Below, in pieces: positions 56,331 to 64,000 of a stretch of 64,000 nucleotides of DNA (position 1 is the first letter of the stretch; each line of letters opens with the position of its first letter). The notes below the pieces were generated by a model, which saw nothing but the letters and a program-made list of their open reading frames with translations, was not told where the DNA came from and did not search any database. The DNA is taken from contig OY743190.1 of assembly GCA_963555705.1 (NCBI GenBank), forward strand, positions 10,329,501 to 10,393,500, read 5' to 3'. This DNA comes from Ligustrum vulgare. Taxonomy: Eukaryota > Streptophyta > Magnoliopsida > Lamiales > Oleaceae. A program made the position numbers and the translations under genes.

Positions 56331-58375
56331 TTAATCTTTATGTTTGAACATTATTATAGTCAATTTCCGTATAATTATTAGGATTCGAGGAAAATAATTT
56401 CAACAAAATAATATTTTGAGGCAAATTGTAAATAGAGTCCGATACCTTTTGGAAAAGCACAAATAAATAATATTTAAAACAAGTAAATACATATAAACAT
56501 GTAAATAAATTTAGTCTTGTTTGATTCTGAATAAAAATTGATTTTAATCTCAAGTTAAAGTCAACAATACATTTTATGAGACACACAACTTTTTAACCAC
56601 AACATCTCATTAATGTTTATCAAAATCTACTAAGAATCTGATTTTAATTTATATCAAACTAATCTGATTTTAATTTATATCAAACTGGAGCTTGATTTGG
56701 GAATATGAAGTTTTTCAAATATTCTTGTTCTTTTGTGTTAACATATATTTAATTATTTTAAATGAGTTTCATTTATACTTTTTGAAAAATTCCACTAATT
56801 GTTTTGTAGTTTTTTTCTTACTTTTTGTCATACTAGAGTAGTAAACACGGGAATTATACGTCTTAGACTCTTATGTATAGAATGAATGGAACGTATAATA
56901 TTTTTAAAGTACTAATACTAACGTTAAAAGAAAAATTAAAACAGTTACAAAGAATATGAACAATTTTTTTTCTTTTTTTTTGAAATTATGTATATAATGT
57001 GAGAAATATTGAATAAACTGAAGTGTAATGATTTTACTACAGTAATACTTTGTTTACATAATTTTTTCCAATGTTCACAACTTTTTTTTTGCTTTTACCA
57101 ATACTTTTATTGTTCGTTTTGAAAATTTACGAGAAAGTGATACATATAGTTGTCAATGATTTGGGTAAGTATATTTTAACAGTAGGTACTATTTTCTTTA
57201 AACTTTGTTAGTCGTCATTGCAAAGCATATACGCAATTAAAATTGTTCTTCTTGAATTTGAATGAATATTCTTCACCATTTATCAGTTCATAGGATGCTC
57301 GGGGAGGAAAACTTTTTCAGCATAATGTTCAACGATTATTTTTACATGGATAATATGTCTCTTGAAATTACAATAAATCATTCTTGTTTCATGGCAAAGA
57401 ACTTTGGATTAGTCCGAATTCTTTAAGAGCATCACTGAAAAATTTCTTTTCAAGATTAACTTACATGAGGATACTATTTGGTAACAATGTATTTACGATT
57501 TCTTCTTGGTAAATTTTGTTTGTATTATCTATTACTTCGTCGAAAATGAAAAATTCTTCAATTTATTCAGGAAATAACTCGATTAGTTTGTCATTAAGAC
57601 ATTCAACTTGTTTTTTGTTGAAATAATTTTATATAATCCTAAGAAGCTATGTATAAATATATAATAATATGATTATATTATAAAATTTTATGTTATTAGA
57701 TATTATATTAATATAATGAATTATGTTATTAATTGAAATTAAAGGATGATATTGGGTAAAAAAATTTAGGGTATTGATTCTGATTGTGCCGCACGATTTT
57801 TCATATAATTTTTTTCAATTTTTTTTCTTTCATCTTTCATAATATAAATAATGTATAGTGGAAGAACTTAAAACTAAGTGGAGTATCTTAAAATTACGAC
57901 AGCGAAAGGAAATGAGAATATGTAAAACATTAACTGATTTTCCTGCTGTAAGTATCGATAAATGCAGTCTTGGTTTAATATTTAATTTCTGAAATTTGGC
58001 CATGTTATGCAAGTAACGGTAATTCAAATTTAGGTATCAATACATGTTAACAAGTATTACTTTAAAAGTAAATACTTTCAAAAACTTAACATTATAAACA
58101 AGATCATTTTACAAAAGAGCAAAAGTCAAGTTTGAATGTTACAAGCTAAACAAAATATCTCAAGGCCGTCACATTCTGAAAACACCAAACATACTAACCA
58201 TTTGTAAGGGTATATATATAGTTAAATGGGTAATTATATTGATACCACTAATTTTGTTAACAACACCATATTATATATACACATTTATTCGAACATGAAT
58301 TTTATAATTACATCACATCCCTTTTTTCGAATATAACCTTCATTAAAATAAAAATAAATCAAGGTACACCAAAAT
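56331..58375. other. AT-rich sequence, no supported gene
   Basis: A 27-base tandem duplication (ctgattttaatttatatcaa core) lies at 56637-56690. No ORF with recognisable features. Confidence 0.45.
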
Positions 58376-58545
58376 TCAAAATTTCGATACACCGGAGATG
58401 ACTGCAGGACACAGTTTGGTACGGATCGTTTTCTTGTAGTGTTTGAAGGGCACCCGGAGGAATTGATGTTCCAGTTTCAAGGACTCAGTTAATTGGCCAA
58501 TACATCGGTAGAATTGCCATTGGGGAGTTGCGAGTCAGTTTCCAT
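58376..58545 (-). pseudogene. First-exon fragment of a MAEA/GID9-type (LisH-CRA-RING) gene
   Basis: On the minus strand an ATG at 58545 opens METDSQLPNGNSTDVLAN. A stop follows, and after a one-base shift LKLEHQFLRVPFKHYKKTIR runs on, then AVISGV and a stop at 58376. The second part matches the N-terminal region of the plant homologue of MAEA/Fyv10, a subunit of the GID/CTLH ubiquitin ligase. The first part fits its variable N-terminus. The frameshift and the loss of the next residues make it a pseudogene. 58546-58800 may be its 5' leader, with an intron-like GT...AG stretch. The rest of the gene is not in the window. Confidence 0.6.
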
Positions 58546-58829
58546 TGGTGATGATATTTCTTTATTATTCTATTGAAACAGTGGATATAGATCCAGAAAG
58601 GGTATATACAAATGTAAAATGAACAGCAGCATAGTTAGAAACTCCAAAAGCCTCCTATACAGGGTCTTGAAACTTGTTCAAGTTAAACTGCCTTATTCGA
58701 GTCCGGCAATTTGATTTTCCAAAGAACTTCAATCCGATCACATAAATAACGGAGTAATTGGAATACCTTGTCCGGCAAGAATTGAAGGCTGAAAAAAAAA
58801 AAAATACATACAAGATTTAGGATTTTTAT

Positions 58830-60380
58830 TAATTGTGGTGTACATAAGAATAAACAACAAGAAAAATTAATATTATAAGGTGGTTATTTCAATCAATTTA
58901 ATTATGGCTAATTTAGCAAATATGAAAAGAGTGGTGTGATTAACAATATTAGTGGTTGATTATTGTCCAATTTTACTTATTTTAAAGAAGTAAATAAATG
59001 AAAAAATATAATTTTGGGATATAAATTTTGTCATTTAGAGTGAAACTTAAAAGATTCAATTTTATTTCTTTAACTCTAAATTGATTTTATTTGCTAATAA
59101 TTTCATTTATTTAATTGCAGGTACATTTTCGACAATTTTAACTCAAAAATCCCTAACTTAATTGACATAAAAAAGCCCAAAATGGATAAAACCCATAAAC
59201 CCAGCCCAAAAATGCATTCTGTCATTTTTCTCTACAACCTGCTTCAGCCATTTTCTCCCTTTCAGCCAACCTCTCACGCATTCTCCTCTGTCTTCTCTCC
59301 TCTCTCACGCAACCAACTTCCTCTCCCAAAAACCTATTCTTCTAGCCTCCTCGTCTCTCACCAACTCTCTCACGCAGTAAACTTCTTCCACAAAACCACC
59401 ACCAGCAGCCGTCTTCTCTAACTCAACTGCAAGTAACCTCTCCCTCACGTCTCTCTCTCTTTCACCTTTTACAGCCGCACCAAACCTCCAAACTCCTCTC
59501 TGTCTCAACCTCCTGATAACAGCCGCCAGCCTCTTCTCCCTCATGGAACTCAACCAGCAGCTCGCCATCTCTCTCGTTCCCACAGAATCCCCCCACCTTC
59601 GGCTTTCTACAACCTCTCAGGAACCAGCAACAGCTCTAGTTTTCTCCTTACTCTCGGCCAGCAGACTCCACACAGCAGTCATCAGTTTTGGGCGATTTTG
59701 TCCATTTTCTTATTGCCTTTATTTAGATTTTCAGTTGTTTTAATCATGAGTTTAAATAATTTTATATTATTGATGTTAGTTGATTTTTAGATATATTTTG
59801 GTTATTGAACTTTACTTTGAAAACTTGAATTACATTCTTTAGTAATGGTTATCGTTTGTTTGAATTTTGTTTCGTTTAATTTAATTATGTTTGGCTAAGT
59901 TATATTTGAGGGGAGTTATTCTTAGCTTTAATGGGTATGTTTTAAACCGTTATAGATGAATTCTTGTGATTGATAATAATTAACGAGTGTTTTAAATTTT
60001 CAAATTATTTTACTTGGATTAATGTCACTGATGTGGTATGTATTGAATATGCACACAACATGCTCGACAAAACGCTGTAGAATAGATTGATTAATTTTCT
60101 CACTAATATTTTTACATCTTATCGATCTCAAGAAATTCATATTAATCTTAGTTGCAAGCCCAATTGATAGCGAAAGAATAACTCCACTCAAATTTCTCTT
60201 TCATTGCAATTTAATTATATTATCTTTTTATCATTTAAGTAATTTCGAAATTATAGTTTAAGACTTGAATTTAGCAAATATTACGATACCAATAAAATTC
60301 CTAGAAAGAATGACCCTGGATTATTGCTAGGCTATAACTTGACCCCTTTATACTTGGAGGGTAGATCTAACATCGAATCA
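58830..60380 (+). repeat. LTR of the right-end Athila-lineage element (start uncertain)
   Basis: The end ...catcgaatca at 60380 is fixed by the PBS six bases later. The start cannot be placed without the second LTR, and lies somewhere between about 58830 and 59150. The CT-rich ORFs at 59182-59743 are LTR leader sequence. Confidence 0.6.
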
Positions 60381-60386
60381 AGTTTT

Positions 60387-60404
60387 TGGCGCCGTTGTCG
60401 GGGA
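60387..60404 (+). promoter_or_regulatory. Primer binding site, tRNA-Asp type
   Basis: tggcgccgttgtcgggga follows the LTR end. It is the same PBS class as the element at 19403, here without the changed base. Confidence 0.88.
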
Positions 60405-60509
60405 TTATTTTGGTGTTAGTTGAATTTTGTTGAATTCTTTTTATTTATTTTTTATTTTTTTATTTTTTTATTTTTTCTCTACTACTATTTTTGATATTGT
60501 CCTTTGTTT

Positions 60510-61739
60510 ATGTCCGTTTGGTTTCGAGATAATTCCAATCGATTAGTAAGATCGGAACCTACTAACCAATTTTTAATTCTTGAAAATCAGCAGGTAGTAA
60601 TGGCAAATAATGCAAATCCAAATAAGGCGCCAGTCGTTCAAAGTTTTAGAGATTACATTTTTCCAACGATGGCAAGCACTCTGTCATGCATAATAATTCC
60701 TGCAAATGCAGCGGTCTTCAACTTTAAACCGAGAATGATTGATCATCTACCACGCTTCCATGGGATGCCATCAGAGAGTCCATATCACCATATCCAGGAA
60801 TTCGAAGGGGTTTGTTTTACTTTTCTTGAAAGAAATTGCACTGAGGAAGTCATTCGACTCAAGCTTTTCCCTTTTTCACTAAAGGATAAAGCTAAGTCAT
60901 GGCTTAACTCTTTAAGGCCTGGTTCAATTACAAATTAGGCAAATATGCGGAAAGAGTTCATTAAAAAGTTTTTTCCACCACAAAGAACCACCGCTATTCA
61001 AAGACAAATCATGATTTTTTCCCAAAAGAATAATGAAAATTTTTACACTAGTTGGGAAAGATTCAAAGATTTTTTGTTATCTTGTCCCCATCATGGTTAT
61101 GAGCAATGGGTGTTAACTAAATTTTTTTATGAAGGGCTCAGACCAGAAATGAGACAATATGTGCAAACTATGAATAATGGTGATTTCTTTGCAAAAGACC
61201 CAAATGAAGTCTTTACATTTTTTGATGATTTAACTAAAAATACCCAATCTTGGGATAACATTGATGAGTTTGATAGGGGTGTTACAATAAAAACTAAATT
61301 TCCAAAGATTGCATCTGGAAATGGAATTCATTCACTTAGAGCAGATGATGACATAAATGCCCGATTGGCTGTCACCACTCGAAAACTTGAAAACTTGGAA
61401 ACTCAAAAAGTGAATGAAGTTAATTCCTCTTCCACTATTTTAGAAAAATGTTCAATTTGTGAAGATGTACAACATTGAACCTCTGATTGTCCTGCACTTC
61501 CCCAACTGAAAGAGATGTATTTTGATCAATCTGTTGCTATTAATATGATTTCCAAACCTTATTCTAACCCATATTCGAGTACTTTTAATCCAGGTTGGAG
61601 AAATCATCCAAATTTCAGTTGGAGGAATGATCAAGGAGGAAGCAATAATGTTGGCAACAATGCTGGACCTTCACAACCAACACCTTATATGCCACCGCAG
61701 AAGAGAAGTCTGGAAGACCAAATCCAACAATTCATGTAA
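60510..61739 (+). pseudogene. gag: Athila gag, three internal stops
   Basis: The first ATG is at 60510 (MSVWFRDNSN). The gag core is visible: FNFKPRMIDHLPRFHGMPSE, LKLFPFSLKDKAKSWLNSL, then MRKEFIKKFFPP and YEQWVLTKFFYEGL. A single Cys motif (CSICEDVQH) and an Asn/Pro-rich tail (NPYSSTFNPGWRNHPNFSWR) follow. Stops TAG (60936), TGA (61476) and TAA (61737) interrupt the first and second part, but the codons line up in one or two frames around them. Each stop is one transition from the expected Trp, Arg or Gln codon. The nearest family is Athila, where gag and pol form one polyprotein. Confidence 0.85.
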
Positions 61740-62837
61740 AGTCAAGCTGTAATCAATAATCAAAAATCTCAGGCCATTAATGACATCCGATCTCAGCTTA
61801 CAAAATTGACTACCCAGGCAAGTACACTAGAAAAAGGTAAGTTTCCAGCTCAACCAATGCCTAATCCTCAAACTCAATACAATGGGGTCGATAAGTCCAA
61901 TTTAAGACATGTGAAAGCAGTAACTACCCTGAGAAGTGGTAAGCAAATCCAAGTTCCTGAACCTAAAGAGAACTTGGTGGGTAAGCAAGCTGAACCTCCT
62001 GTTGATGATACTGTATTAAAATCTCTATCTGATGTTCATGAACCACCTAGGCCAGTAGTAGGTGCACCCCCTGCCTCTTTTCCTCAAAGATTACAACCTG
62101 ATAGTAAGACCAAAAATCAAACAGAAATTCATGAGATTTTTAAGCAAGTTAGGGTAAATGTTCCTCTATTATATGCAATTCAACAAGTCCCTGCTTATAC
62201 TAAATTCCTTAAGGATTTGTGTACAGTGAAAAGGAAGCTAGCTGTTAAGAACAAAGCATTTTTAACTGAACAAGTGAGTTCTATCATACAATGTCAAACT
62301 CCTCAAAAATTTAAAGATCCTGGTTCTCCAACCATCGCTTGTATGATAGGAACCACTCGTATTGGTCATGCATTGCTAGATTTAGGTTCAAGTGTAAATA
62401 TTTTGCCCTTTAGTGTGTATACACAACTTGGTCTAGGTGAACTTAAGCCTACCCCCATGATTTTACAATTAGCAGATAGATCTGTTAAGATGCCTAGAGG
62501 GATAATTGAGGATGTTTTGGTTCAAGTCGATAAATTCTATTACCCAGTTGATTTTGTTGTTATTGATGTTCAAAGTACACCTAAAACTTCTCCTCAAATC
62601 CCTGTTATTCTTGGTAGACCATTTCTTGCAACTTCAAATGCTTTGATAAATTGTAGGAGTGGTATTTTAAAGTTGACTTTTGGAAATATGTCTTTGGAAC
62701 TTAACATTTTCAATACTTGTAGGCAACCAAAAGATTTTGATGAAGTGCAGGAAGTTAATATGCTGGAAGAGCTGCTAATTGAGTTAGAAGATCCTAATGA
62801 GCATCTTGAGCAGAATCTCGAATTGGACAACATTTAA
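61740..62837 (+). pseudogene. Athila gag-pol linker and aspartic protease
   Basis: An open stretch of about 350 codons. The linker has VKAVTTLRSGKQIQVPEP. The protease core has ALLDLGSSVNILPFSVY, with DLG at the active site as in this lineage, then QLADRSVKMPRGIIEDVLVQ and VILGRPFLATSNALI. TAA at 62835 ends it before RT, where a CAA codon (one C-to-T change) would have kept the polyprotein open. The protease domain itself looks intact. Confidence 0.87.
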
Positions 62838-64000
62838 GACTCTTCAGAAAGTGTAACAACAACAGCTGTAAGAGCTTGGCAGCCAAACATTGAGCCTCTA
62901 AATGTTAGCCAAACACCCATGCAAACATCAGCAGAGAAGATGCCAACTCTGGAGCTTAAACCTCTTCCATCGGAACTAAAGTATGCATTCTTGGGACCTA
63001 ATGAATCATACCCTGTGGTAATCTCTTCTACTCTTACTTGTGATCAGGAAAATATGTTGTTGAAAGTGTTGAATGATCATAGATCTGTAATAGGTTGGAC
63101 TATAGCAAATATTAAGGGAATTAGTCCTTTAGTGTGCACTCATAGAATTTTCCTAGAAGAGAATGCGAATCCCTCAAGGGAATCTCAAAGAAGGCTAAAT
63201 CCTAATATGAAAGAAGTAGTAAAAAATGAAGTTTTAAAATTACTTGATGCAGGTATCATTTATCCTATTGCAGACAGCAAGTGGGTAAGTCTTGCTCAAG
63301 TAGTTCCTAAGAAAACTGGGGTTACCGTTGTTGAAAATGAACAGGGAGAAATGATAACTAAAAGAGTACCCACCAGTTGGAGAATGTGCATAGATTATAG
63401 GAAATTGAATTCCATGACCAGAAAAGACCACTTTCCTTTACCATTTTTAGATCAAGTGCTAGAAAGAGTTGCTGGACATTCATTCTATTGTTTCTTGGAT
63501 GGTTTTTCAGGCTATCATCAAATTGAAATAACATTAGAAGACCAAGAAAAAACTACTTTTACTTGCCCTTTTGAGACGTTTGCTTTTAAAAGAATGTCTT
63601 TTGGTCTTTGTAATGCCCCAGCAACTTTTCAAAGATGCATGCTTAGCATATTCAGTGACATGATAGAAAACTTTTTGGAAGTATTTATGGATGATTTCTC
63701 TGTGTATGGTGATTCATTTGATGATTGCCTAAAAAATTTGAAAGATGTTTTGTGCAGGTGTGAGGATAAGCAGCTTCTCCTTAATTGGGAGAAATGTCAT
63801 TTCATGATAACAAGAGGAATTGTTTTAGGTCATATAATTTCTGCTAAAGGCATGGAAGTTGATAAGGCAAAAGTAGATTCAATTTCTAGGTTACATATTC
63901 CTTTAACTGTAAAAGATGTTCGATCATTTTTAGGCCATGCAGGTTTTTATAGGAGGTTCATAAAAGATTTTAGTGTCATAGCAAAACCTTTGACTACACT
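62838..64000 (+). pseudogene. Athila reverse transcriptase, runs off the window
   Basis: It is in the same frame as the protease after the TAA, and open to the last base. RT blocks seen: AGIIYPIADSKW, WRMCIDYRKLNS, KDHFPLPFLDQVLERVAGHS, FGLCNAPATFQRCM, active site EVFMDDFSVYGDS and GFYRRFIKDFS. No stop lies inside RT. This part shows the sequence that is missing or fused in the element at 19403. RNase H and integrase lie beyond the window. Confidence 0.9.

Noticed and set aside
58376..58480. Plus-strand open stretch opposite the MAEA fragment
   Set aside because: It looks protein-like, but the minus strand has a specific family match over the same bases.

Overview
This is plant nuclear DNA, most likely from a eudicot. 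It is AT-rich and intron-era gene debris is visible, but it holds no complete ordinary host gene. Almost all of the 64 kb is transposable elements, many nested in one another. All family calls come from reading the sequence; no database was searched.

Region 1 (1-13120) is a tandem array of a non-autonomous Ty3/gypsy element resembling the Tekay/Del group: partial internal region, LTR (3024-6421), internal region (6422-9719), LTR (9720-13120). The LTRs are about 3.4 kb and nearly identical. The internal region lacks gag and pol. On the opposite strand it carries two intact ORFs: an intronless LONELY GUY (LOG) cytokinin-activating enzyme, and a basic, cysteine-clustered protein whose layout recalls the small nucleic-acid-binding proteins of some plant RNA viruses. 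Each ORF has its own TATA-like box. This is the most unusual system in the window.

Region 2 (13121-19402) holds single-exon debris of two genes (isovaleryl-CoA dehydrogenase and a DUF707 protein), hAT-type and other MITEs, microsatellites and a 1 kb tandem duplication. An Athila-lineage element (19403-29717, TSD taact) is inserted in the second copy of that duplication. It has a deleted gag joined in frame to reverse transcriptase, a decayed integrase, a decayed env-like ORF and clusters of the palindrome TTACGGCCGTAA.

Region 3 (30000-41200) has MITEs, a 5'-truncated L1-type LINE on the minus strand with a hAT MITE inside it, and a decayed copia-like element with short LTRs.

Region 4 (41222-51225) is a 10 kb composite. 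It is bounded by inverted foldback elements that carry a tRNA-like A/B-box core, with a possible 5 bp TSD (ttttg). Inside lie a gypsy element with an extra acidic ORF ahead of gag, a 2.5 kb LTR, and an inverted 1.6 kb copy of that LTR.

Region 5 (51226-64000) has an LTR fragment, an endogenous pararetrovirus-like protease fragment, a SINE, a Helitron 3' terminus, a solo LTR (TSD acggc) with CG-rich palindromes, a fragment of a MAEA/GID9-type gene, and the 5' part of another Athila-lineage element (LTR end, tRNA-Asp-type PBS, gag, protease, RT) that runs off the window.
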